From Legionella londiniensis (GTDB lineage Bacteria > Pseudomonadota > Gammaproteobacteria > Legionellales > Legionellaceae), in contig NZ_LNYK01000014.1 of the NCBI RefSeq assembly GCF_001467825.1, positions 251,287-315,286 of the forward strand: a DNA stretch of 64,000 nucleotides. Direction: 5' to 3'. Below are positions 38,424 to 47,171 of this stretch, piece by piece; position 1 is the first letter of the stretch, and each line of letters opens with the position of its first letter. The notes beneath the pieces are model-generated. The model had not been told where the DNA came from and did not search any database. It saw only the letters and a list, made by a program, of their open reading frames with translations. A program made the translations under genes and the position numbers.

Positions 38424-40265
38424 TCATACAGTGCAAGGATGCTCCGCCACATCTTCATCATCATTTCGCTCATGCTTAATTTCAGGGGCGCGTATGGCGA
38501 TTACGGCTGCATCACGGATAGTCCGGATGCCGGAAGTTACGGTATTGCATATGGGTTTAAGGCCAAGGTTTGCCTTAAGCGCAAACCCAATTCCCTGGAT
38601 AAGCCAGGCAAGCGCTGCAGCAAGATATTTCAAAGGGTTATACCCAAGCCTCCCCAAAGCGGCATTGGTTTTTTTTCCAAAATTTTCCAAAGCTTGCCCG
38701 GCGGCGCCTAAAATATCGCCCCCCACGTAGCCCAAATGGCCAATAAAGCTGATGGTTTCTTTCAAAAGATCAAATAAGCCCTTGACGAATCCCGCGAGGA
38801 TTTCCTTGGGCAGCGGGGTTTGACGGGTTTGATAGCGCCTGCCGTGGCGCTTCAGGCATCGTTTTAAAAGAGATAACAATTCGCTATTGCTGTTGGCTTT
38901 TAACAGATGCATATAATGGTTTTCCAGGCTGTCTAGAATTTTCTGCTGCTTTATCGCAGGCGTTGCAGGGGGCTCATGAATGATTTTTTGTACTTCCTCG
39001 CGAATGGTTTTTGTTTTATGAGCCTGTCTTCGTTCGGAAAAAATGCTTAATCGTGACGGTTTATTCTCATAACCAAAAGTCAGCTGATAGACTTCCTGTT
39101 CCAAACTGGCTAATTTCACAAACTCTTCCTGGTTTGCCATGAATGTCTTGGAGAGCAAAAAAGGCAGGATTTGCATGATCGTTGTGCAAGGTTCCAGCGC
39201 ATGGTTCCCCTGGGGGCTGCCATGAATCAGTCCCTCTTTATCACGGCACAGCTCATGCCGGCATAACCTCTTAAAGAGGAGGGGATTATTTCTTTTTAAT
39301 TGCTTCAATTCTTGAACTACTGCATCAGGATGGCTCATGCTGTCATCGGGAAAACGACGATCAAACAGGTTTTTCTCGAATAAAAAGTTAAAGACTTTAG
39401 GATAAGCGATTTTAAATAACTCTCTTTCCAACTGATTAATAAAAAAGTCTGCATGCCTAACATAAAAAGCCAGATTGTGATTAAAACGGATCATGTTTTC
39501 TAAGAAATTTTCACCCTGAAAATGACGCTCAATCTCATGATGGTATTCGGAGCAGATTCTTAGCCATTTCCGGCTGCCCTGCCGCGCGCTGCCAATATTT
39601 TCCAAAGGGTACAGCTCAAGGGCGGTGCCGTTCTTATGCAGGCATTGGTGGAGCAAATAATGAAAATACCTGATTGACTGTTGGTCGCCATCATCGTTCC
39701 TGCCGATGTGCGGCGCGTAAACAGGCAACAGGACAGGTTGGGTTTTGATGGATGCGGCAAGGAGGCGGGTTAATTGATTCGGCTGTATGCTGCTCTCAGG
39801 CGAGTCCATGTTCAAAATGGCAGTGAAACGGGTTACATTGGCAGGGATGACAACTGAATCTTTCCCATCAATAACCTTTGCCTGAGTCATGGCCAATATA
39901 TTGATAGATAAGGTGTTGAGTTTTTTAAGTAAAGATATCCCCTCGGAACTTAATAATGGACGGTGCCTTGCCAGATAAGTCTCAATTTTATGCAAGCGAT
40001 CGGCGATTTCAATAGCGGTTAAGGCGGCATGGTTTGAGGTTGCCAGATTGATGCTGTTTTCCGTACCTTCCTGCCTTGACAGCCAGCGGATTATTTCTTT
40101 GGCGGCAGCGCGCGTTTTGGCGTGAGTTTTGCGCTCATTTTTGTTTTGGATTTCAAAGAGAATATGCTCACCGGCACAGTCTTCCAAGGCGGATAAAAGT
40201 AAAGTATCGAAGGTGATGAGGCTATTATCAGCTTCGCCTAAGACAAAAACGGTTAATACAGCCAT
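38424..40265 (-). CDS. 613-residue protein of unknown function with membrane-active C-terminus
   Basis: Starts MAVLTVFVLGEADNSLITFD. Residues 1-430 are mostly soluble, with several His/Arg-rich stretches; about 485-590 contains glycine-rich hydrophobic segments (FIGHLGYVGGDILGAAGQAL, YLAAALAWLIQGIGFAL) that could lie in a membrane. The extreme C-terminus ERNDDEDVAEHPCTV has an acidic cluster followed by terminal hydrophobic residues, like the E-block signals of Legionella Dot/Icm substrates. No known domain was recognised. It is convergent with parC (37-bp gap). Confidence 0.7.
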   Translation of the reverse strand: MAVLTVFVLGEADNSLITFDTLLLSALEDCAGEHILFEIQNKNERKTHAKTRAAAKEIIRWLSRQEGTENSINLATSNHAALTAIEIADRLHKIETYLARHRPLLSSEGISLLKKLNTLSINILAMTQAKVIDGKDSVVIPANVTRFTAILNMDSPESSIQPNQLTRLLAASIKTQPVLLPVYAPHIGRNDDGDQQSIRYFHYLLHQCLHKNGTALELYPLENIGSARQGSRKWLRICSEYHHEIERHFQGENFLENMIRFNHNLAFYVRHADFFINQLERELFKIAYPKVFNFLFEKNLFDRRFPDDSMSHPDAVVQELKQLKRNNPLLFKRLCRHELCRDKEGLIHGSPQGNHALEPCTTIMQILPFLLSKTFMANQEEFVKLASLEQEVYQLTFGYENKPSRLSIFSERRQAHKTKTIREEVQKIIHEPPATPAIKQQKILDSLENHYMHLLKANSNSELLSLLKRCLKRHGRRYQTRQTPLPKEILAGFVKGLFDLLKETISFIGHLGYVGGDILGAAGQALENFGKKTNAALGRLGYNPLKYLAAALAWLIQGIGFALKANLGLKPICNTVTSGIRTIRDAAVIAIRAPEIKHERNDDEDVAEHPCTV

Positions 40266-40365
40266 CCTTGTCCCCAGGTTGCCATTCTATTCCATTACAT
40301 TAGCATTGATTTTACCATCTGCAAGCAATCATATTGCCAATGGGATGAGTGATGAGAAAGCGCGC

Positions 40366-40683
40366 TTAATCAATTAGTTCTTTTTGCTGGGGAATTCCCG
40401 CGGCCTGATTGATTTTATTTTCAAGCGAGTTAATGAATTGGGTTAGCTGCTGGCGTTGCAAATTTTGTTCTTCCTGACAGATGATTAATTCATGCCCTAA
40501 ATGAAGGGCAGCCAGTAATAGAAGCTGATAGTCATCAAGGTGTTTGAACTGTTGCTTTTTTGCCAGGAGCTCGCTATTTAATTTGTGGGCGGCTTGCTCT
40601 AAATGATCCGCTTCCGATTCAGGACATTTGATTTCATAAGACTTGTTTAATATGCGTATGCTACAGTTTTTTGTCTTTGTCAT
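40366..40683 (-). CDS. zapA: Cell division protein ZapA
   Basis: 105 residues with the ZapA arrangement: N-terminal NCSIRILNKSYEIKCPESEA, then HLEQAAHKLNSELLAKKQQ and a C-terminal coiled coil. ZapA bundles FtsZ filaments in the Z-ring. It is divergent from ygfB-pepP-ubiH with 136 bp between starts. The 6S RNA gene often found beside zapA was not recognised here. Confidence 0.9.
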   Translation of the reverse strand: MTKTKNCSIRILNKSYEIKCPESEADHLEQAAHKLNSELLAKKQQFKHLDDYQLLLLAALHLGHELIICQEEQNLQRQQLTQFINSLENKINQAAGIPQQKELID

Positions 40684-40819
40684 ATGTGTCCAAAGTTGTC
40701 TTGGGTTCAGGGTCTATTGAGGGATGTTCCCCAAGTTTTGATGCTTAAATAGTAGCAATTTTGGCTTGTTTGAGCAAATCAGTTATCATATATATTTGCA
40801 TTATCGAGCAGCTTGAGCC

Positions 40820-41401
40820 ATGTCAACGAATAACCAAGACTTAGAGTTCCCGGACTACCATGCTTTTTGTGAGTCTATCGCGCCTTTATCCCTGCCTGTT
40901 TCCGGTAGCGAAATTCATGGTATTTTATGCAGTTATCTTTGTGCGGGTGAGATTCAAAAGGGGGAAGCCTACCTGCAGTCCCTGGTTTCGCCCGCTTTAG
41001 GTTCGGGAAACAAACATGCCTTTTTGGCATTGTTTAATATTTTTTCAGTAAGCTATCAGCAAATTGTCTCTCTGGATTTTGGATTTCAATTATTGATTCC
41101 AGGTGATGAGGCAAGCCTTGTGGAACGGGCGCAGGCGTTCAGTGAATGGTGCGAGGGATTTACCCGCGGGCTTTTAGCGTGCGGCATTGGTTTGGACAAT
41201 TATCAGGAAGAGGAAGCGCAAAATGCAGCGGCTCATCTTGCTGAGTTTGCAAAACTGGATTATGAATCCATTCAACTGGGCGAAGGGGATGAGTTTGCGT
41301 TTATGGAAGTGAGTGAATATGCCCGCATGGCGGTTTTGCGTATATACAGCGATCTCAACGATCAGGGCATTACTCAAAAAAACCGGGAAAAAACACACTA
41401 G
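40820..41401 (+). CDS. ygfB: YgfB/UPF0149 family protein
   Basis: 193 residues with the UPF0149 pattern: PDYHAFCESIAPLSLPVSGS, EIHGILCSYLCAGEIQKGEA and FSEWCEGFTRGLLACGIGLD. Its role is unclear in most bacteria. It sits 10 bp before pepP in the conserved ygfB-pepP-ubiH-ubiI order. Confidence 0.9.
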   Translation: MSTNNQDLEFPDYHAFCESIAPLSLPVSGSEIHGILCSYLCAGEIQKGEAYLQSLVSPALGSGNKHAFLALFNIFSVSYQQIVSLDFGFQLLIPGDEASLVERAQAFSEWCEGFTRGLLACGIGLDNYQEEEAQNAAAHLAEFAKLDYESIQLGEGDEFAFMEVSEYARMAVLRIYSDLNDQGITQKNREKTH

Positions 41402-41411
41402 GCGATGATCA

Positions 41412-42716
41412 ATGCTTATAAGTAACGAATTTCTCGCACGCAGGCGTAAACTGGCGCAGAAAATACTACCTGACTCTGTAGCCATTATCCCCGCAGCCAG
41501 TGATGTGCTGCGAAATGGAGACGCCTATTACCGTTTCCGCCAGGACAGTGATTTTTATTATCTTACAGGCTTTAATGAACCAGATGCATTGCTTGCAGTT
41601 TTCGCCGGCAAAGGCGAGAGTGTTTTGTTCAACCTGCCGAAAGACCTGGCGCAGGAGCAGTGGACAGGAGAGCGACTGGGGCAGGAGAATGCCTGCGCAA
41701 CGCTTGGCGTTGACGAGGCTTTTTCCCTGGACAGTTTAACTGAGCGCTTGCCTGAGCTTCTCGCCGGAAGAACAGCAATTTATTATCCCATAGGCCGGTA
41801 CCCTGCTTTTGAAAAGCGTATTTTTAAATCCTGGCAATTGGTCAAGCAGCAAACCAGACGCGGGGACAAGGCGCCGGAAGCGTTTTATGATCTTGGGCCT
41901 CTTTTGGGTGAAATGCGTCTTGTAAAAAGCGCTGCTGAAATTGGGCTCATGAAGAAGGCGGCTGCGATTTCGGTTAATGCGCACAAGCGCGCCATGCAGG
42001 CTTGCCGTAAGGCGCAATATGAATATGAGCTTGAAGCGGAATTAATCTATGAGCTTACGCGTCGGGGGTGCCGAAGTGTTGCTTATGATCCGATTGTTGC
42101 AGGGGGAAAAAACGCCTGCATTTTACACTACACCGCCAATAATCAGCCCTTGGCCCGCGATGACCTCATTCTCATTGATGCCGGCGGAGAATATGAAAAT
42201 TATGCCGCTGACATCACAAGAACCTTCCCCAAAAGCGGCAAGTTCAGCCCGGAGCAGCGCCAGATTTATGAATTGGTGCGCGAGGCGCACAAGGCGGGTG
42301 TTCAGCTTGTCCGGCCGGGCTGCCGCTGGGATGATATTCAGCAGGTTATCGTGCGCATTCTAACAACAGGCCTTGTTGAGCTTGGCATCCTCAAGGGGGG
42401 CGTGGATGATTTGCTGGCAGAGGAAGCCTATCGTCCTTTTTATATGCACCGTTCAGGCCATTGGCTGGGGCTTGATGTTCATGACAGCGGGAATTATAAA
42501 GAAGGCGGGGACTGGCGTCGCCTTGAGCCTGGCATGGTGTTGACAGTTGAGCCCGGCCTTTATATTCATCCGCAAATAAAAGATATTGACCGCAAATGGT
42601 CGGGTATAGGGGTTCGTATCGAGGATGATATCCTGGTAACTGAGAATGGCCATGAAAATATAACGGCCGATTTGCCGGCTGATGCTGCAGAAATTGAGGC
42701 TTTTATCCGTGGCTAA
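41412..42716 (+). CDS. pepP: Xaa-Pro aminopeptidase P
   Basis: 434 residues, removes N-terminal residues preceding proline. The pita-bread metal site is intact: LILIDAGGEYENYAADITRT (two Asp), HRSGHWLGLDVHD (His), VLTVEPGLYI (Glu) and GIGVRIEDDILV (Glu). The start ATG 41412 has only a weak GGCG site. Its end overlaps the ubiH start by 8 bp. Confidence 0.95.
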   Translation: MLISNEFLARRRKLAQKILPDSVAIIPAASDVLRNGDAYYRFRQDSDFYYLTGFNEPDALLAVFAGKGESVLFNLPKDLAQEQWTGERLGQENACATLGVDEAFSLDSLTERLPELLAGRTAIYYPIGRYPAFEKRIFKSWQLVKQQTRRGDKAPEAFYDLGPLLGEMRLVKSAAEIGLMKKAAAISVNAHKRAMQACRKAQYEYELEAELIYELTRRGCRSVAYDPIVAGGKNACILHYTANNQPLARDDLILIDAGGEYENYAADITRTFPKSGKFSPEQRQIYELVREAHKAGVQLVRPGCRWDDIQQVIVRILTTGLVELGILKGGVDDLLAEEAYRPFYMHRSGHWLGLDVHDSGNYKEGGDWRRLEPGMVLTVEPGLYIHPQIKDIDRKWSGIGVRIEDDILVTENGHENITADLPADAAEIEAFIRG

Positions 42717-43917
42717 TCGAGAGGTGGATGTTCTGATTATAGGCGGCGGCTTGACAGGTGCCGCTTTAATGCTCGCCCTGCGAGGATCCGGGTATCAAAC
42801 TTTACTGGTGGACAAGCAACCTCTGGCAGTCAAGATAAGCCCCGATTTTGATGCCAGGACTCTCGCTTTATCTGTTGCCAGCACGCGCATTTTGAGCATG
42901 CTTGGTGTTTGGGAGGAGCTTGAAAAAGAAGTGTGTCCAATCCATCATATTCATGTTTCGGAACAAAGGCGCTTTGGCAGTACCAGATTGCAGGCAGGCG
43001 GTAAAAATCCGCATGGTTTTGTGATTGAAATGCAGTACTTGCAGCATGCTTTAAGTAAAAAGCTTGAAACGCAAAATTTACTGGCTCCCGCAGAGCTTAC
43101 AGCGCTTGACCGCAAAACCGGCACGGCCACGATTGACCATCTGGGACAATCAATTTCGATCAGGGCTGCTCTAATTGTCGCAGCCGATGGCGCAGACTCC
43201 AGGGCACGGGAGCTATGTCAATTGCCAAAACGGGAAAAAAAATATGACCATCAGGCCCTGGTTGCCAATATTGGCCTCTCAAGGCCACATGAGCACTGGG
43301 CATATGAACGCTTTACCCCGTCAGGTCCCTTGGCGTTGCTGCCAATGTCTGCCAATCGTGCAGCGCTTGTCTGGTCGCTCCCTCCTGCCCTTGCGGGTGA
43401 ATTGAGAGACGCCCCGGAGCAAGAATTTCTACGGCAGCTGCAACACGCATTCGGTTATCGTTTGGGGCGGTTTATAAAAGCAGGCAACAGGAACTGCTAT
43501 CCTTTGCGGCAGGTGATTATGCCCATACAGCATGCATGGCCTCTCGTATTTATCGGCAATGCAGCTCATACGCTGCACCCTGTGGCAGGTCAAGGTTTTA
43601 ATCTGGGATTACGTGATGTTGCCCTTCTTGCCCAATATATTCTCGAGCGCGGGTTAAATGAAGCCATGCTGCACTCATATCAAAAGGCGCGCCATTTTGA
43701 TCAAACTGCAATCACTCATTTTACCGACGGTTTGGTCGGGTTATTTTCTTTTAACAACCCTGCCCTTGGGTTAATTCGGGGCGCAGGGCTTCTGGCTTTG
43801 GATAATTTTCCGGCCATGCAGCGGTTGCTGCGGCGATTGGCTTCAGGTTTTACAGGAGTTGTACCGGATTTGGCCTGTAAAATCCCATTTGTTCGGCAAA
43901 ATTCAAACATGAGGTGA
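42709..43917 (+). CDS. ubiH: Ubiquinone biosynthesis FAD hydroxylase UbiH
   Basis: 402 residues from GTG 42709, which overlaps the pepP stop and gives VANREVDVLIIGGGLTGAAL, the dinucleotide-binding fold. Further motifs are AALIVAADGADSRARELCQL and FIGNAAHTLHPVAGQGFNLG, typical of aromatic-ring hydroxylases in the UbiH/UbiI/UbiF family. Gene order after pepP supports UbiH. Confidence 0.9.
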   Translation: MANREVDVLIIGGGLTGAALMLALRGSGYQTLLVDKQPLAVKISPDFDARTLALSVASTRILSMLGVWEELEKEVCPIHHIHVSEQRRFGSTRLQAGGKNPHGFVIEMQYLQHALSKKLETQNLLAPAELTALDRKTGTATIDHLGQSISIRAALIVAADGADSRARELCQLPKREKKYDHQALVANIGLSRPHEHWAYERFTPSGPLALLPMSANRAALVWSLPPALAGELRDAPEQEFLRQLQHAFGYRLGRFIKAGNRNCYPLRQVIMPIQHAWPLVFIGNAAHTLHPVAGQGFNLGLRDVALLAQYILERGLNEAMLHSYQKARHFDQTAITHFTDGLVGLFSFNNPALGLIRGAGLLALDNFPAMQRLLRRLASGFTGVVPDLACKIPFVRQNSNMR

Positions 43918-43919
43918 TG

Positions 43920-45086
43920 ATGAACGAACCTTTTGATGTGCTGGTCGTCGGCGGCGGTGTTATTGGATTGAGCGCTGCTATTGCCATGCGTAAGCGCTGT
44001 TATTCCGTTGCAGTGATGGATAAGGGATCCTTAAATCCGGTCAATGATTCCAAAAGCGCCCGTGTCTTTGCCGTCAATCATGCCTCGCAAGTGCTGCTGC
44101 AGGAACTTGAGGTTTGGCAATCCCTGGAAAAAAAACGCCTTGCCCCTTATCGCGCGATGCATGTCTGGGATGCACAAACGTCTGCCCATATTGATTTCGA
44201 CTCAAGGATGATAGGCGGGGATTACCTGGGTGTCATCCTTGAGGAATTGGCGATAAAGCAGGCCTTGTTGCAGAAAGCCAAGGAAATGGACGTCGTTTTT
44301 TATCCGCACTGCGCGGTGGATGCGGTTGATGAGCAAACGGATAAGGTCATGATACAGAGCAAGTCAGGACATGTTGCAGCCAGGCTGCTCATTGTGGCGG
44401 ATGGCGCCTTGTCCGCGACAAGAAGCTTGTTAAATGTGCCTGTTACAACCTGGCCTTATCATCAGCATGCTGTGGTGGCGACGGTTCTTTGCGAGAAACC
44501 GCATCAAAATACCGCTTATCAAGTATTTAATCGCGAAGGCCCCTTGGCCTTTTTACCCCTGGCAAATCAGAATACCTGTTCAATTGTCTGGTCTACCGCT
44601 CAAGCAAAAGCAAATTGGCTGCTCAATTTGCCGGATGAGCTCTTTAACCAGCATTTGACAAAAGCGTTTGCGGCAAAGCTCGGCGACTGCTGCGTCCAAA
44701 GCCCCCGCTTTTGCTTTCCCCTCTTCATGCGCCATGCACAGCAATACAGCGGCAGGCGCTGGTTGTTGATGGGCGATGCGGCTCATACGATTCATCCCCT
44801 GGCAGGTTTGGGTTTGAATGTTGGTTTGGCAGATCTGAATAGTTGGATTAAGATTACAGAGAAAGCCTGTCATCTGGACTCTATGGATAAGTTGCTCAAG
44901 GCTTATCAACGTCAGCGCAAGCACGCTGTGTGGCAAACGATTACCCTGATGGAGACTCTAAAAGCCTTGTTTGCCAATCCCTTGGCGCCTATAGCCAGTT
45001 TACGTGGTCTGGGATTAAAATTATGCAATAACGCATTGTTCTTAAAGCGGTTTTTTATTTTTCATGCTGCAGGAAAAGGATTTTGA
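43920..45086 (+). CDS. ubiI: Ubiquinone biosynthesis FAD hydroxylase, UbiI family
   Basis: 388 residues from ATG 43920 (GAGG 5 bases upstream; in-frame GTG and ATG codons precede it). FAD-binding VLVVGGGVIGLSAAIAM, ARLLIVADGALSATRSLL, and LMGDAAHTIHPLAGLGLNVG are present. As the second flavin hydroxylase after ubiH it is most likely UbiI (VisC), which hydroxylates C5 of the ring; UbiF or UbiM cannot be excluded from sequence alone. Confidence 0.87.
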   Translation: MNEPFDVLVVGGGVIGLSAAIAMRKRCYSVAVMDKGSLNPVNDSKSARVFAVNHASQVLLQELEVWQSLEKKRLAPYRAMHVWDAQTSAHIDFDSRMIGGDYLGVILEELAIKQALLQKAKEMDVVFYPHCAVDAVDEQTDKVMIQSKSGHVAARLLIVADGALSATRSLLNVPVTTWPYHQHAVVATVLCEKPHQNTAYQVFNREGPLAFLPLANQNTCSIVWSTAQAKANWLLNLPDELFNQHLTKAFAAKLGDCCVQSPRFCFPLFMRHAQQYSGRRWLLMGDAAHTIHPLAGLGLNVGLADLNSWIKITEKACHLDSMDKLLKAYQRQRKHAVWQTITLMETLKALFANPLAPIASLRGLGLKLCNNALFLKRFFIFHAAGKGF

Positions 45087-45105
45087 TGAACAATTTTAAA
45101 ACATA

Positions 45106-45114
45106 TGGTATACT
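45106..45114 (+). promoter_or_regulatory. Extended -10 promoter before the papain-like gene
   Basis: TGGTATACT, a TGN extension with TATACT, ends about 32 bp before the ATG at 45146. No clear -35 at 17 bp. Confidence 0.45.
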
Positions 45115-45145
45115 TCACTTTCAACAAAAAATGGAGAGCTAAGGT

Positions 45146-46210
45146 ATGAAAATATCCCGACTGTGTTATCTCGCGATGTTTGCGTGGGGCGGTGCGTTTG
45201 CCAACAATGACATCCAAATTGTTGGTGAGATTAAGCAGACAGTGACTGTACCCGGCGTTAAGGCCCGTTCGGCACTTAGCGCGCCAGCCGCAAAAGAAAT
45301 CGCCCTCATGAAGATTCAACTCTCCGATAGCGCAAAACAAACATTTAAACATCGCCTCGATGTGAATTTGCGCAAAGATAAAGCATTATTCACCAACGGG
45401 ACATCCAATGTGCAGTTGGGAATGAACGGGGTGCCCGTTCTTGATCAGGGCAATCATGGCTCCTGCGTTACCTTTGCCAACACTGCCGCCATTGATGCGG
45501 TATTGAATAAAGGCGATTATTTAAGCCAGCTTTGCCAGCTCCAGCTAGGCCGGCATTTTGAAAATAATGCTTACAGTCCAAGTGGCTGGAATGGTTCTTT
45601 TGGCCATATCGTTTTAAACCAGATGGAAATGTTTGGCCTGGTCAGCAAAGAGAATCAAAGGGCTCATGGATGTGGCGGATTGACAGAATATCCTCTAAAT
45701 GGCGAGGATCCTGAAACCGAAATTTCCTTGCTTGACTATCATCAAATCAGTGAGCCGATGCCTGATGATATGGTGGCATGGTCCCCGGTTTTAGATGTAT
45801 ATCAAGCCGTTTTGCAGGAAACTGATACTGATAAAGTGCTTGAAGATGTAAAAAAAGCGCTCCGTCAGGGAGATCGCATGACTTTCGGGGTTTTATTGGT
45901 TGATTTCCATTTGGGCGTGGCTGGTGCTGTGGGTAAACATAACGCCTTGTATGACTCATGGGTTTTGACTCCTGAAATTATCGATGATATCAATCATGGC
46001 GCTGAATTTGGCGGCCACGAAATGGTCATTACAGGTTATGATGACAATGCTGTTGCTATTGATGATCATGGCCGTGAGCATCGCGGATTATTGACACTGC
46101 GCAATTCCTGGGGTGATCGACTTGGGGATCGCGGCGATTTCTATATGTCTTATGACTATTTCAGAAATCTGGTTATTGAAGCCCAGCGCATTCGTAACCT
46201 GCAGGGATAG
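45146..46210 (+). CDS. Secreted papain-like (C1 family) cysteine peptidase
   Basis: 354 residues with a signal peptide MKISRLCYLAMFAWGGAFA. The mature protein has the C1-type triad: DQGNHGSCVTFANTAAID (Gln and nucleophilic Cys, here with Val instead of Trp after the Cys), His in GGHEMVITGYDD, and Asn in LRNSWGDR. The region between the signal peptide and about residue 80 could be a short pro-segment. It ends 13 bp from the convergent ATP-grasp gene. Targets are unknown; a role in envelope remodelling or virulence is inference. Confidence 0.85.
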   Translation: MKISRLCYLAMFAWGGAFANNDIQIVGEIKQTVTVPGVKARSALSAPAAKEIALMKIQLSDSAKQTFKHRLDVNLRKDKALFTNGTSNVQLGMNGVPVLDQGNHGSCVTFANTAAIDAVLNKGDYLSQLCQLQLGRHFENNAYSPSGWNGSFGHIVLNQMEMFGLVSKENQRAHGCGGLTEYPLNGEDPETEISLLDYHQISEPMPDDMVAWSPVLDVYQAVLQETDTDKVLEDVKKALRQGDRMTFGVLLVDFHLGVAGAVGKHNALYDSWVLTPEIIDDINHGAEFGGHEMVITGYDDNAVAIDDHGREHRGLLTLRNSWGDRLGDRGDFYMSYDYFRNLVIEAQRIRNLQG

Positions 46211-46223
46211 TTATCTTCTCAAT

Positions 46224-47171
46224 TTAGCGGGCAAATGCTTGCCTGCTAAATGCCACCCGCTCTTCTATGGATTCGTCCTTATTCTGTTGTGCACGCGCTT
46301 CAATCGTTTTATAACGCTGCAATACGCCTTCTCTATTGGCTATTTGAATGTTTAAACCAGGCCTTGCATTAAGCTCCAGCATCAAGGGGCCGTGTTCTTT
46401 ATCCAATACGATGTCAACTCCCAGATACCCAAGCGCTGTTAATTCATAGGCACTGGCAGCAATCTCTAAAATTTTATCCCAGTATGGGATTTGGATGCCG
46501 ACAATGGAATTTAGCGTATCTGGATGATAATCAATTGCATCGTTATGAAACACGCCTCCTAAGGTTACTCCATTCGCCAGATTGACTCCCGTGCCAATTG
46601 CTCCCTGATGCAGGTTCGCCTTACCCCCTGAAATGCGTGTGGGCAAGCGGAGCATGGCCATCGCAGGGTATCCAAGCAAGGTGATAACGCGGATATCAGG
46701 GATGCCCTCATAGCTTACAGCGGCAAAGATCGGGTCGACAATGACCCGGTGTTCAATGATGGCATAATCTGGATAACCGCCGAGGCTGTAGGCTCCAGAA
46801 AGCAGGCAGGACAAATGGTAGCTGATTTCCTGCGTGCTCAATAACCTGCCGTTTATTTGCCGATAGCGGCCAAAGACGCGATCCGTTATAACGATAATTC
46901 CGTCTCCTCCCGCCCCTCTGGCCGGCTTAATGACAAAATCAGTGTAAGGTTTAAAAATAGCGTCTATATTTTTGATTTGATGTTCTGACTCGATAACGGT
47001 ATACAAAGGCGGGACGGCAATGCCTGCATTCAACGCCAGCTGCTTGGTTTTAAGCTTGTCATCGACCAGAGGGTAAAACTTTCGTTTATTGTAGCGTAAA
47101 ACATAATCACTGTTGCGCCTGTTAATGCTTAATACGCCATGTTTTTTCAAACGGCGATAAATTTTCCACAT
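46224..47171 (-). CDS. Alpha-L-glutamate ligase-like ATP-grasp protein
   Basis: 315 residues. Basic N-terminal region, then the ATP-grasp core with FVIKPARGAGGDGIIVITDR, ARPGLNIQIANREG and MLELNARPGLN (the Asn/Glu metal ligands). It matches the sugar-transfer-associated or RimK-like ATP-grasp class. It is the last gene of a three-gene operon whose upstream member overlaps by one base. The ligated substrates are unknown. Confidence 0.85.
   Translation of the reverse strand: MWKIYRRLKKHGVLSINRRNSDYVLRYNKRKFYPLVDDKLKTKQLALNAGIAVPPLYTVIESEHQIKNIDAIFKPYTDFVIKPARGAGGDGIIVITDRVFGRYRQINGRLLSTQEISYHLSCLLSGAYSLGGYPDYAIIEHRVIVDPIFAAVSYEGIPDIRVITLLGYPAMAMLRLPTRISGGKANLHQGAIGTGVNLANGVTLGGVFHNDAIDYHPDTLNSIVGIQIPYWDKILEIAASAYELTALGYLGVDIVLDKEHGPLMLELNARPGLNIQIANREGVLQRYKTIEARAQQNKDESIEERVAFSRQAFAR

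Noticed and set aside
40265..40820. 6S RNA gene expected beside zapA
   Set aside because: The downstream neighbour of zapA is an unrelated gene and no 6S-like bulged hairpin was seen in the gaps.
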